This document shows positions 25,592-34,944 of a stretch of 64,000 bases of DNA, piece after piece; position 1 is the first letter of the stretch, and the number at the start of each line of letters is the position of its first letter. The notes below the pieces were generated by a model, which saw only the letters and a program-made list of their open reading frames with translations, had not been told where the DNA came from and searched no databases. Source of the stretch: Sphingopyxis sp. LK2115. Its GTDB lineage: Bacteria; Pseudomonadota; Alphaproteobacteria; Sphingomonadales; Sphingomonadaceae. The stretch is taken from assembly GCF_014595975.1 (NCBI RefSeq), contig NZ_JABWGQ010000044.1, positions 1 to 64,000 on the forward strand, in the 5' to 3' direction. Made by a program: the position numbers and the translations under genes.

Positions 25592-26203
25592 CTACATTCC
25601 GGGCAGCAATACCGCGTCGATCACATGGACCACGCCATTCGCCTGCGCGACATCGGCTTGCGTGACGATCGCCTTGTTGCCCGACGCGCTGGTCAGCAGG
25701 ATCGAATCGCCCGATTTGCGCACCATCAGTTCCTGCCCGTCGACGGTTTTCAGCGTCAGCTGCCCGCCCGCAGCGTCGATCTGTGCCCCCAGGTCGGCGG
25801 CGGTCAGCTTGCCGGGGACGACGTGATAGTTGAGCACACCCGCAAGCACGCTTTGCTGCGCCGGGCGCATCCACCCGTCGCGCGTCACCGGCGGCACTTG
25901 CGTAAAGGCGGCGTCGGTCGGGGCAAAGAGCGTGAAGGGTCCCTCGTTCGACAAGGTCTGCGTCAGACCGGCCTGCGTCAGCGCGGCGGCAAGCGACGTA
26001 TGAACCGGCGACGCTGCGATATTGTCGGCGATCGTCTTTTCGGCGGCCATTCCGCCCCCCGCCGCGTCGGCGCCGATCGCATCGTCCACCCCCTTCGTCT
26101 CGGCCGACGTTTCCGGCTCGCTGCTGCACGCAGCGACGCCGAGCGAAAGAGCGGCGACGGTCAGGGCGAGCGAGGGAAGAAGGGCAAGCTTTGCGCGCGG
26201 CAT
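25592..26203 (-). CDS. Fasciclin-domain lipoprotein
   Basis: A 203-residue protein with a lipobox Leu-Gly-Val-Ala-Ala-Cys near residue 26, a linker rich in Ala, Gly and Glu, then one fasciclin (FAS1) domain: Phe-Thr-Leu-Phe-Ala-Pro-Thr-Asp-Ala-Ala-Phe (H1 box) and Gly-Val-Val-His-Val-Ile-Asp-Ala-Val-Leu-Leu-Pro (H2 box). FAS1 domains mediate adhesion or bind small ligands. ATG 26203 follows CGGAG. It sits between pntAa and pntAb on the same strand, where the transhydrogenase genes would usually be adjacent. Confidence 0.9.
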   Translation of the reverse strand: MPRAKLALLPSLALTVAALSLGVAACSSEPETSAETKGVDDAIGADAAGGGMAAEKTIADNIAASPVHTSLAAALTQAGLTQTLSNEGPFTLFAPTDAAFTQVPPVTRDGWMRPAQQSVLAGVLNYHVVPGKLTAADLGAQIDAAGGQLTLKTVDGQELMVRKSGDSILLTSASGNKAIVTQADVAQANGVVHVIDAVLLPGM

Positions 26204-26333
26204 CTGGCAATCTCCGGTTGTTGCGGCAATGGGCCGAAAGGCATCTGCCCTATAGTAGCCAGGCGCCGGATCAAGCAAAGGCCGTAATCGGCCATTGCCG
26301 ACGTTTATTCCGGCGACCGGCGATCCGCCACGA

Positions 26334-27455
26334 TCACCCCAGCAGCCGTTCGTTGACGACCTTGCCGCCCTGCGTCAGGCGCACGGCATTGCCGATTTCC
26401 TCGTCGAGCACGGGCCTGCCCGCCTCCTTGTCCCAGAAGGCCGACAGGAAGTTGAACAGGTTGCGGCTGAACAAGGCGCTGGTGTCGGCGGGCATCAGCG
26501 CGGCGATATTCTTTGCGCCGATCACGGTCACGCCATGGATGCGCTTGGTTTCGCCGGGCACCGATCCCTCGACATTGCCGCCGCTTTCGGCCGCCATGTC
26601 GACGGTGACGCTGCCCGGGCGCATCGTCGCAAGCTGCGCGTCGGAGATCAGCCGCGGCGCGGGGCGTCCGGGGATCAGCGCGGTGGTGATGACGATGTCC
26701 TGCTTGGCGATGTGCGACGAGACAAGCTCAGCCTGCGCCGCCTTATATTCGTCGGACATTTCGGTAGCATAGCCGCCCGCACCTTCGCCCTCGATCCCGG
26801 CGACATTTTCGACGAAGATCGGCTTCGCGCCGAGGCTGAGAATCTGCTCCTTGGTCGCCGAGCGCACGTCGGTCGCGCTGACCTGCGCGCCCAGACGCCG
26901 CGCGGTCGCGATCGCCTGCAACCCCGCGACGCCGACGCCCATGACGAACGCCTTGGCGGCGCTCACGGTACCGGCAGCGGTCATCATCATCGGGAACGCC
27001 CGGCCATAGGCGTTTGCCGCCATCAGCACCGCCTTGTAGCCCGCAAGATTTGCCTGGCTCGACAAGATATCCATCGACTGCGCGCGCGTGATGCGCGGCA
27101 TGAACTCCATCGCCAGCGCCTCGATCCCCAGCTTCGCATATTCATCGACGCGCGCGCGTTCGCCAAAGGGATTGAGCGCGGCGGCGAGCCAGGCGCCTTC
27201 GGCGAAGCCCGACAGCGTCGCCGGGTCCGGCCCCTGGATACCAAGGATGATGTTCGCGCCCTTCAATGTCGCGGCACGGTCGCCGAGTTTCGCGCCGGCC
27301 GCTGCATAGTCGGCATCGGCAATCGACGCGGCCTCCCCCGCGCCAGATTCGATCGCAACTTCGGCGCCCAGTGCTATGAATTTCTTGACCGTTTCGGGGG
27401 TCGCGGCGACGCGGGTCTCGCCAGCGGCGAGCTCTTTCAGGACAGCGATGCGCAT
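26334..27455 (-). CDS. pntAa: NAD(P) transhydrogenase alpha subunit, NAD-binding part
   Basis: A 373-residue soluble subunit that binds NAD(H). It begins Met-Arg-Ile-Ala-Val-Leu-Lys-Glu, typical of the family, with Arg-Val-Ala-Ala-Thr-Pro-Glu-Thr-Val soon after, and has the nucleotide-binding loop Gly-Val-Gly-Val-Ala-Gly-Leu-Gln-Ala-Ile. It is related to alanine dehydrogenase. ATG 27455 lies 11 bp after the aa3-oxidase subunit gene, with which it probably forms an operon. Its partners pntAb and pntB lie beyond the fasciclin gene. Confidence 0.95.
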   Translation of the reverse strand: MRIAVLKELAAGETRVAATPETVKKFIALGAEVAIESGAGEAASIADADYAAAGAKLGDRAATLKGANIILGIQGPDPATLSGFAEGAWLAAALNPFGERARVDEYAKLGIEALAMEFMPRITRAQSMDILSSQANLAGYKAVLMAANAYGRAFPMMMTAAGTVSAAKAFVMGVGVAGLQAIATARRLGAQVSATDVRSATKEQILSLGAKPIFVENVAGIEGEGAGGYATEMSDEYKAAQAELVSSHIAKQDIVITTALIPGRPAPRLISDAQLATMRPGSVTVDMAAESGGNVEGSVPGETKRIHGVTVIGAKNIAALMPADTSALFSRNLFNFLSAFWDKEAGRPVLDEEIGNAVRLTQGGKVVNERLLG

Positions 27456-27465
27456 ATCGGTTATG

Positions 27466-27588
27466 TCAGGACGCGATAAGGAGGACGACAACGAGCGTCA
27501 CAATCCCGGTCAGGATCGTCCCGACCTTCAGCAGGCTGAGAAAACCCGAATAGGTTTCGTTCGCCGACTTCATTTCCTGCTGTCCCAT
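27466..27588 (-). CDS. aa3-type cytochrome c oxidase subunit IV-like small membrane protein
   Basis: A 40-residue protein starting Met-Gly-Gln-Gln-Glu-Met-Lys-Ser, then Thr-Tyr-Ser-Gly-Phe-Leu and one transmembrane helix. The layout matches the PF07835 aa3 oxidase subunit IV, a small helix bound to alphaproteobacterial oxidases. AAGGGGAA precedes the ATG at good spacing. It lies directly before pntAa, a pairing I recall from other sphingomonads. Whether it serves the oxidase or the transhydrogenase in this position is open. Confidence 0.82.
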   Translation of the reverse strand: MGQQEMKSANETYSGFLSLLKVGTILTGIVTLVVVLLIAS

Positions 27589-27827
27589 CGTTTTTCCCCT
27601 TCACCCGTCCCGGTGACCACGCCCAGCGCGCCGCCCGGTATCGCCAGAATCGGCCGTCGCGCCGGTCTTAGCCACGCCCATGACGATGCTCAATAGCCGG
27701 TTTGGGGTGTTCGGGCCGGCATGGCAAAAGGCGAACGGCCTTAATCGCCCTTTTACCCCTCGCGGATAGAAAGGGCGCTCACGTCAGCAATATGATGCAC
27801 AGCGCTCCAGGGGGCAGATTCGATACC

Positions 27828-29258
27828 ATGGCAAGCACGCGCGATACGCGAATGGTGATGATCGTCGACAGCGAGCCTGCGCAGCAGCGCTTCCTCTCGG
27901 CGCTCGTGTCGCGCGGCGGCTGGCGCAGCGTCATCGCCGCCGACACCGATACCGCCCTCGCCAGGCTGGGCACGCAGGAAGGCATGGCGCTCGACGCCGT
28001 GCTCATCGACCAGGGCGCGCCGGGCATGGACATCGCCCAATTCGTGATCGAACTGCGCCGCTGGCGCCCCGCGCTTCCGCTTGTCGTCATCACGATGCGC
28101 AACGGCGTCGAGGTTGCGGTCGCCGCGATGCGCGCCGGGGCGAGCGATTTTGTTCAAAAGCCCATCGCCCCCGACAGGTTGCTCGAAGCGCTCGACCGTG
28201 TGATGGCCGACGGCGGCCCGCAGGGCGAACTGCGCCCGCTCACCGAAAAGCTGCGCGCGCCGCTCGCATTCGAGGAAATCATCGGTTCGAGCCCCAATTT
28301 CCGCAGCGCGCTCGCCATCGCCGCCAAGGCCGCGCGCGCGCGTGTGCCGGTGATGATCAACGGCAAGCCCGGCACCGGCAAAGAGGTTTTTGCGCGGGCG
28401 ATCCATGGCGCCAGCCCCCGCGCGCGCGGGCAGCTGGTCATGGTCGATTGTTCGGCGGTGTCGCCGGGCCTTATCGGATCGGGGCTGTTCGGTCACGAAC
28501 GCGGCGCTTTTCCAGGCGCCTTCGACCGACAGATCGGTCGGCTTGTGCAGGCTGACGGCGGCAGCCTCATCATCGACCATGTCGAGTGCATCCCGCTCGA
28601 CACACAGGCCAAGCTCGTCGAGTTTCTGAACACGGGCGAAGTGCAGATGATCGGCGGGTCGATCCGCCAGACCGTCGATGTGCGGATCATCGCGACCAGC
28701 GCCAGCCCGCTCGACAAGCTGATCGAGGCAGGCCATTTCCGCGAAGACCTGTTCTATGCCCTGTCGAGCGCGCAGCTTACCCTGCCTTCGCTCAGCGAAC
28801 GCCGCGGCGATGTCGGCCCGCTCGCGCGCCACCTGCTCGCGCGCATCGGCGGGTTGCCGGGCATGGGGCCGATCGGCATCACCGACGATGCGCTGCGGCT
28901 GCTCGCCGCCTATGCCTGGCCTGGCAATGTCCGCCAGTTGCAGGACGTGCTGTTCCGCGCCGCGGTCGGCAGCACCACCGACGTGCTGACCGCCGCCGAC
29001 TTCCGTGCGATCGAGGCGACGCTTGGCGGCGGCACCGCCAGCGATAGCGAGGTTGCGATCAATGGCGAGGCGATCGGCGTGACGCTTTACCTGCCCGATG
29101 GCAATCTGCGTCCGCTCGAAGAGATCGAGGCCGACGTGATCCGCCTGGCGATCGGCCATTATCGCGGCCGCATGAGCGAGGTCGCGCGCCGCCTCGGCAT
29201 CGGTCGCTCGACCCTCTATCGCAAATTGAGCGACCTTGGGATCGATACGGCGGCGTAA
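27828..29258 (+). CDS. Response regulator with degenerate sigma-54 AAA+ domain and Fis HTH
   Basis: A 476-residue NtrC-type protein: receiver (about 1-120, with phospho-acceptor in Val-Leu-Ile-Asp-Gln and Gln-Lys-Pro), AAA+ domain (about 145-375) and a C-terminal Fis-type HTH (Ser-Glu-Val-Ala-Arg-Arg-Leu-Gly-Ile-Gly-Arg-Ser-Thr). The P-loop Gly-Lys-Pro-Gly-Thr-Gly-Lys-Glu is kept. However GAFTGA is Gly-Ala-Phe-Pro-Gly-Ala, Walker B Asp-Glu is Asp-His, and the second Arg of Phe-Arg-Glu-Asp-Leu-Phe-Tyr-Arg is Ala. It may therefore not hydrolyse ATP or activate sigma-54. ATG 27828 is favoured (GGGGGC upstream); 27792 is possible. Confidence 0.85.
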   Translation: MASTRDTRMVMIVDSEPAQQRFLSALVSRGGWRSVIAADTDTALARLGTQEGMALDAVLIDQGAPGMDIAQFVIELRRWRPALPLVVITMRNGVEVAVAAMRAGASDFVQKPIAPDRLLEALDRVMADGGPQGELRPLTEKLRAPLAFEEIIGSSPNFRSALAIAAKAARARVPVMINGKPGTGKEVFARAIHGASPRARGQLVMVDCSAVSPGLIGSGLFGHERGAFPGAFDRQIGRLVQADGGSLIIDHVECIPLDTQAKLVEFLNTGEVQMIGGSIRQTVDVRIIATSASPLDKLIEAGHFREDLFYALSSAQLTLPSLSERRGDVGPLARHLLARIGGLPGMGPIGITDDALRLLAAYAWPGNVRQLQDVLFRAAVGSTTDVLTAADFRAIEATLGGGTASDSEVAINGEAIGVTLYLPDGNLRPLEEIEADVIRLAIGHYRGRMSEVARRLGIGRSTLYRKLSDLGIDTAA

Positions 29259-29530
29259 CGCCGATCAAGGCAATCTGCGCCGCGGTTGAATCCGTGCCGC
29301 CTTGCGGTTCCCTTATCCTATGGCACCGGATTGCAGGGTGGCCCAGCGCCCCGCGGTCGGCTGCATCCGCATGCAAGCTCAGGCGGACCACCGCCGCCAA
29401 TCGCGCGTCGGCAGTGCTCGTTGTCGCCAACGCCCAATAATGCCGAACGCTTAAGTTCATGTGCGGCAATTGCGAGTCAATCGCGCCCGCAAGCGGCTGA
29501 ACGCCGTCGGCATCGCCGACAGCGACCGAC

Positions 29531-30661
29531 TCAACCGGTGAGCGCCGCGTCGCGCAGCCCGCGCCACATTCGCAGCGCTTGCCGGTTCTCGGCAATATCA
29601 TGCACGCGCAGCAACTGCGCGCCCTGCGCCGCGGCATGATAGTGCAGCGCGACCGTCCCGCCGAGCCGCTGGTCGGCCGCCGCTTCGTTGTCGAGCGCGC
29701 CGATCAATCGCTTGCGGCTCGCGCCGAACAGGATCGGACAGCCGAGCGTGTGGAACAGCGCAAGGCCGTTCACAAGCGTCAGATTGTCGCCGACGCCCTT
29801 GCCGAACCCGATCCCCGGATCGACGATGATCTTCGCCGGGTCGACCCCCGCCGCCTTGCACGCGGCTAGGCGCTCGGCGAGCATGTCATAGACGTCGAAC
29901 AGGGCGTGCGCATAAGTCCCGCCCTGATGCGGATCGCTCGTCGCCGACGGAGCGTGCATCAGCACCACCGGGCAGCCCGCCTGCACCACCACCTCTATCG
30001 CGCGGTCGTCATAGCGCAGCGCCGAAATATCGTTGACGATGCTTGCCCCCGCCGCGAGCGCCGCCTCCATCACTGCCGCCTTGCGCGTGTCGATCGACAC
30101 CGCAACGCCGCCTTTCGCCAGCGCCGAAACGACGCCCTCGATCCGCTGGATTTCGTCGCCTTCCCAGACAAGCGGCGCGCCGGGTCGCGTCGATTCCCCG
30201 CCCACGTCGATGATCGCCGCCCCCGCCGCGCCCATTGCGAAGCCCGCGTCGATCGCCGCCGCGGCATCGATATGCTTGCCGCCGTCGGAAAAGCTGTCGG
30301 GGGTGACGTTCAAAATGCCCATCAGCTGGGGTTCGCCCAACCGGATGGTGCGTTCGCCGAGCTGGAGAGTGCCGCGCGGCCGGGTGACGCCCGCGCGCTG
30401 CGCTTTTGCCGCTTCACCCAGCCGGTCGGGCATCGCGGCGATCCAGCCGTCGAGTTCGGCGACGGGCACGACCGCTGATTTGACCACATCATTGTCGCGC
30501 AGGCTGACCTGCCACGCCGCGAACCAGACCATCGTGTCGGCGATGCGCAGCGCGCCCTCGTCCAGCTCGTGCGGGCGATCGATGAAGCAGGTGGGGCGGC
30601 AATAGATGCGCGCGGCCTCCCCGCTTTTGCCGAGATCGGCTTTGGTCAGCGGCTGGAACAT
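29531..30661 (-). CDS. folP: Dihydropteroate synthase with N-terminal extension
   Basis: Joins p-aminobenzoate to dihydropterin pyrophosphate in folate synthesis and is the sulfonamide target. At 376 residues it is about 100 longer than usual: residues 1-105 form an extension of unknown role, followed by the DHPS core with Met-Gly-Ile-Leu-Asn-Val-Thr-Pro-Asp-Ser-Phe-Ser-Asp-Gly-Gly (about 113), Asp-Val-Gly-Gly-Glu-Ser-Thr-Arg-Pro, Asp-Pro-Gly-Ile-Gly-Phe-Gly-Lys and Gly-Ala-Ser-Arg-Lys-Arg. I recall similar extensions in sphingomonad relatives. It follows ccrM in the same orientation only across repeats. Confidence 0.94.
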   Translation of the reverse strand: MFQPLTKADLGKSGEAARIYCRPTCFIDRPHELDEGALRIADTMVWFAAWQVSLRDNDVVKSAVVPVAELDGWIAAMPDRLGEAAKAQRAGVTRPRGTLQLGERTIRLGEPQLMGILNVTPDSFSDGGKHIDAAAAIDAGFAMGAAGAAIIDVGGESTRPGAPLVWEGDEIQRIEGVVSALAKGGVAVSIDTRKAAVMEAALAAGASIVNDISALRYDDRAIEVVVQAGCPVVLMHAPSATSDPHQGGTYAHALFDVYDMLAERLAACKAAGVDPAKIIVDPGIGFGKGVGDNLTLVNGLALFHTLGCPILFGASRKRLIGALDNEAAADQRLGGTVALHYHAAAQGAQLLRVHDIAENRQALRMWRGLRDAALTG

Positions 30662-30680
30662 CGGTTTTCCTTATGCCTTT

Positions 30681-30716
30681 GGCCGAAAAACGGCCCGTGC
30701 TCCCGCCTTCGCGGGA
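30681..30716. repeat. Two short hairpins between folP and ccrM
   Basis: GGCCG-AAAAA-CGGCC (30681-30695) and TCCCGC-CTTC-GCGGGA (30701-30716) are perfect dyads side by side. On the minus strand they follow the ccrM stop at 30754; the first then has five T in its loop rather than after the stem. They may end the ccrM transcript and lie just ahead of folP. Confidence 0.5.
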
Positions 30717-30753
30717 ACAAGGGGTTCTCCCGCTCAACGCTTGTCGAATATTC

Positions 30754-31896
<1,143 letters not shown>

Positions 31897-31930
31897 TCAC
31901 CCCGCTCTGCGATCGAAAGAAGCCCCTGAT

Positions 31931-32082
31931 GAGTCCGGCAGAGTCCGCCGTCAAGCCAGGGATTCTAGGGATTCCCGGTGTCCTAATGGTTAACGCGGCA
32001 GGAACGAAACGAGTCCCCCACGACATATGGAGTCCGCCGCGACGCAGAGACTCAACCTCTGGTGGTGTGGCGGGAAGGACTC
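31931..32082 (-). promoter_or_regulatory. GANTC cluster and CtrA-like half-site in the ccrM promoter region
   Basis: Eight GANTC sites lie in 152 bp upstream of ccrM, starting at 31931, 31941, 31961, 31970, 32011, 32030, 32049 and 32078. Random expectation is below one. A TTAACCAT sequence, the CtrA half-site of Caulobacter, reads on the minus strand at 31993-31986. In Caulobacter, CtrA activates ccrM and GANTC methylation in the leader limits it. The cluster suggests feedback of this methyltransferase on its own gene. Confidence 0.75.
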
Positions 32083-32089
32083 ACCGGTG

Positions 32090-32126
32090 AAAAAATAAGG
32101 CCCCTCCCCTTCAGGGGGAAAGGGTC
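32090..32126 (-). terminator. Rho-independent terminator after the SDR gene
   Basis: Reading on the minus strand, a GC stem (CCCTTTCCCCC-TGA-AGGGGAGGGG) is followed by CCTTATTTTTT. It starts just after the SDR stop at 32133 and ends the rnhB-SDR transcript before the ccrM promoter region, so ccrM is transcribed separately from rnhB. Confidence 0.78.
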
Positions 32127-32132
32127 GGACCA

Positions 32133-33029
32133 TCATATCCCCGGATCCACCCCGGTCAGATCGATCGACCGTTCCCACAGTTCGCGCGCCAGTTTCGGAT
32201 CGCGCGCCGCGCGACTGGCGCGCGCCGGGCCCGACCACCCCGTCACTTCGCCCAGTCCCTGCGGCCCCAGATAATCCCCGCCCTGCACATGCGCGCCCGT
32301 GGCGGCTTGCAAGGTCGGCCACGCCCCCTGCGCCGCGCTGTTGAAAAAGGGCGCGGCGAGCGGCGTCATGTAGCGGAGCGGCAACGGCAGATGCCGCTGC
32401 AATTCGGTAAGTGCGACGCCGGGATGACATCCGATCGCCTGCGTCGCCCGCCCCGCGGCGCCCAGCCGCCGGTCGAGCTCGAACATATGCAGCAGGTTCG
32501 CCAGCTTGCTCATCTGATAGCGCGCCCAGTTGTGATAGCTGCGCGCCGCCGACAGGTCGCTGTAATCCATCTCGCCGCTTTTGTGCGCGATACTGCCGGT
32601 GATGACGATGCGGTCGTCGACATGGCGATGCACCAGTCCGGTGAAGGCGAAGGGGCCAAGATGATTGACCCCGAATTGCAGTTCGTAACCCTGCTTCGTC
32701 AGCGTCCGCGGCGGAATCATCACGCCGGCATTGTTGACCAGCACGTCGATCCGCGGCCCCGCGAGCACCGCCGCGGCTGCGTCCCTCACCTGGTCGAGAT
32801 CGGCGAGGTCGAGCGGCTGGAACGACAGTTCGGCATTGGGCAGATCGCCGCGGATTCGCGCCATTGCGGCTGCGGCCTTTTCCGCATCACGGCATGCGAG
32901 CACAACATGCGCGCCGCGCGCGGCCAGCGTGCGTACGACCTCGAACCCGATGCCGGCATTGGCGCCGGTGACCAGAAAGCGCCGTCCGATTTGCGGCCCG
33001 ACATCGTCGGCGGAAAATCCCCTGCTCAT
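32133..33029 (-). CDS. Short-chain dehydrogenase, retinol dehydrogenase-like
   Basis: A 298-residue SDR. The cofactor loop is Thr-Gly-Ala-Asn-Ala-Gly-Ile-Gly (about residues 21-28), followed by Ala-Cys-Arg-Asp (an Arg that suggests NADP preference), Asn-Asn-Ala-Gly near residue 104, and the catalytic Tyr-x-x-x-Lys in Tyr-Gln-Met-Ser-Lys near residue 172. It resembles the WWOX/retinol dehydrogenase subgroup; the substrate is unknown. It starts 27 bp after rnhB and is probably cotranscribed with it. Confidence 0.88.
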   Translation of the reverse strand: MSRGFSADDVGPQIGRRFLVTGANAGIGFEVVRTLAARGAHVVLACRDAEKAAAAMARIRGDLPNAELSFQPLDLADLDQVRDAAAAVLAGPRIDVLVNNAGVMIPPRTLTKQGYELQFGVNHLGPFAFTGLVHRHVDDRIVITGSIAHKSGEMDYSDLSAARSYHNWARYQMSKLANLLHMFELDRRLGAAGRATQAIGCHPGVALTELQRHLPLPLRYMTPLAAPFFNSAAQGAWPTLQAATGAHVQGGDYLGPQGLGEVTGWSGPARASRAARDPKLARELWERSIDLTGVDPGI

Positions 33030-33056
33030 CGCCTTTCCCTCTCAGGCTGCGGGCGG

Positions 33057-33653
33057 TCAGACCAGTTGCAATTGCGCGACCGGGGCAAAACTGAACCGGT
33101 GGTGCGGCGTCGGCCCATATTGGCGCAGCGCCGCCAGATGCTGCGCCGTACCATAGCCCATGTTGCTCTCCCATCCAAAGGCCGGATAATCGCGCGCCGC
33201 CGCGATCATCAGGCGGTCGCGATGCTGCTTGGCCAGGATGCTGGCCGCCGAAATGCAGGGATGCAGTGCGTCGCCGCCCACAATCGCGCGCGCCTTGTAG
33301 CGCCAGCGGGGCAGCCGGTTGCCGTCGACCAGGATTTCGTCGGGATCGATCTCCAGCGCTTCGACCGCGCGCGTCATCGCGAGAAAGGTCGCCTGCAAAA
33401 TGTTAACGCTGTCAATTTCGGCAACGCTGGCCTCGCCGATGCCCCAGCGGCAGCGCGCCCGGATTTCGGCTTCCAACGCAATGCGGCGTTTGGCGGACAG
33501 TTTTTTGGAATCATCCAGCCCGGCGATACCTTCTTCACAAAGCAGCACCGCCGCCGCGACCACCGGCCCCGCAAGCGGGCCGCGCCCGGCTTCATCGACA
33601 CCGACGATCATGTCCGCCACCACGGCAAGCCGGGTTTCAAAACCCGTTCGCAT
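33057..33653 (-). CDS. rnhB: Ribonuclease HII
   Basis: Removes ribonucleotides from DNA. The 198-residue protein has the signature [14 protein letters not shown] (about residues 18-31), Asp-Asp-Ser-Lys-Lys-Leu-Ser, and Ser-Ile-Leu-Ala-Lys followed by Arg-Asp in the catalytic centre. A start at 33653 has GAAGGG 5 nt upstream; ATG 33611 would begin just before the signature. It heads a run with the SDR gene, upstream of ccrM. Confidence 0.95.
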   Translation of the reverse strand: MRTGFETRLAVVADMIVGVDEAGRGPLAGPVVAAAVLLCEEGIAGLDDSKKLSAKRRIALEAEIRARCRWGIGEASVAEIDSVNILQATFLAMTRAVEALEIDPDEILVDGNRLPRWRYKARAIVGGDALHPCISAASILAKQHRDRLMIAAARDYPAFGWESNMGYGTAQHLAALRQYGPTPHHRFSFAPVAQLQLV

Positions 33654-33795
33654 CGAGCCCTTCGACTACCCTGGCGGGCGACCGCGATAGAGATCGGCCT
33701 TTGGCCGAAGTCGCGATGCCCGCCGACGTGACGCTTGCCATGCGCGCGTGTGGACGTTGCCGGACACAGCCGGGCCAGCTCGGGGTAGGCGACAG

Positions 33796-34944
33796 CTATA
33801 TCCGCCACGGCGGATACCTTCGATATTCACCCGCTTGATACAGGCACAGCCCGTTGCCCGCCGGATCGGTCAGCCGCGCCTCGCGCCAGCCCCAATCCTG
33901 GTCCTTCGGCATCTGGTCGAACCTTACCCCGCGCCGCGCCAGATAGGCGACCCACGCATCGAGCGCGCCGCTCTCCAGACAGGCCACCGCGCCGCCCGCC
34001 TTGCCATCGCCGACATGGACCGACAGGGTGACCCCGTTCGCCGCCTCGAACCGCGCGTAACCATTGTCGGGGCTATCGACGATCTGCGTCAGCCCGAGTT
34101 GTTTGTAGAATGCAACCGATGCGGCATAGTCCCGCGCTGGCAGCGTGATCTGGTTGATCGCCGGCCCGGTGAACAGCCCGTCGTTGCGCACCATCTGCTG
34201 CCCCATCGGACCATGCCCCTGCCCCAGTCCCGGCGCATCGAGCAGCGCGAGCCGCACGAAATCGCGCGCGCGCGCGATGGCGGGTTCGAGCGGCATTCCC
34301 TGCGCAAGCCCGGTCGCAATCGCGCTCGCGAGCGTGCAGCCGGTGCCGTGGCTGTGCGGCGTGTCGATCCGCGGCGCCTCCCAGCGCGCGACCTCGCCCT
34401 CGCTCGCTTCAAGCAGCCGGTCGGTCACCGTTTCGCCCTCGGCGTGGCCTCCCTTGACGAGCAGCGAGCAGCCGTGCGCAAGCACCGCCTCCTCGCCGCC
34501 CAGCGCTTCAAGTTCGGACAGGTTCGGCGTCGCGACCATTGCGCGCCGCAGCAGCGCATGGAAGGCGCCGATCGTCGTCGCGTCGGCAAGCACCGATCCG
34601 CTCGTCGCGACCATAACCGGGTCGAACACCAGCGCCGCATCGGCCAGGTCGGGGCGCGAAAGACGCTCCGCCACCGCCGCCGCGGTTTCGGCGCCGCCGA
34701 TCATGCCGATCTTGACAGCGTCAACACCGATGTCGGCCACGACGCTGTCGATCTGCGCCAGCACCATGTCGCTCGGCACCGGATGCACGCCCTGCACGCC
34801 CAGCGTGTTCTGAGCGGTGATCGCGGTGATCGCGGTCATCGCGTGCCCGCCGAGCATGGTCACCGCCTTGACGTCGGCCTGAATCCCCGCGCCGCCGCCG
34901 CTGTCCGATCCGGCGATGATGAGGACGCGCGCGGTGGTCGCCAC
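33796..34944 (-). CDS. thiD: Hydroxymethylpyrimidine (phosphate) kinase fused to a VOC domain
   Basis: Residues 1-260 are ThiD, which phosphorylates HMP and HMP-P in thiamine synthesis: Ala-Gly-Ser-Asp-Ser-Gly-Gly-Gly-Ala-Gly-Ile-Gln-Ala-Asp at the start, Asp-Pro-Val-Met-Val-Ala near 110 and the anion hole Gly-Thr-Gly-Cys-Thr-Leu-Ala-Ser near 200. Residues 265-382 are a glyoxalase/bleomycin-resistance-type VOC domain (Ala-Ser-Val-Ala-Phe-Tyr-Lys-Gln-Leu-Gly; Leu-Thr-Asp-Pro-Ala-Gly-Asn-Gly-Leu-Cys-Leu). ThiD normally ends at about 265. The GTG start directly abuts the DUF1272 stop. The role of the VOC half is unknown. Confidence 0.92.
   Translation of the reverse strand: MATTARVLIIAGSDSGGGAGIQADVKAVTMLGGHAMTAITAITAQNTLGVQGVHPVPSDMVLAQIDSVVADIGVDAVKIGMIGGAETAAAVAERLSRPDLADAALVFDPVMVATSGSVLADATTIGAFHALLRRAMVATPNLSELEALGGEEAVLAHGCSLLVKGGHAEGETVTDRLLEASEGEVARWEAPRIDTPHSHGTGCTLASAIATGLAQGMPLEPAIARARDFVRLALLDAPGLGQGHGPMGQQMVRNDGLFTGPAINQITLPARDYAASVAFYKQLGLTQIVDSPDNGYARFEAANGVTLSVHVGDGKAGGAVACLESGALDAWVAYLARRGVRFDQMPKDQDWGWREARLTDPAGNGLCLYQAGEYRRYPPWRI

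Noticed and set aside
29259..29530. Possible small gene or RNA between the sigma-54-type regulator and folP
   Set aside because: Frames on the minus strand are open but lack a start with a ribosome binding site, and I found no stable fold or tRNA-like arms.
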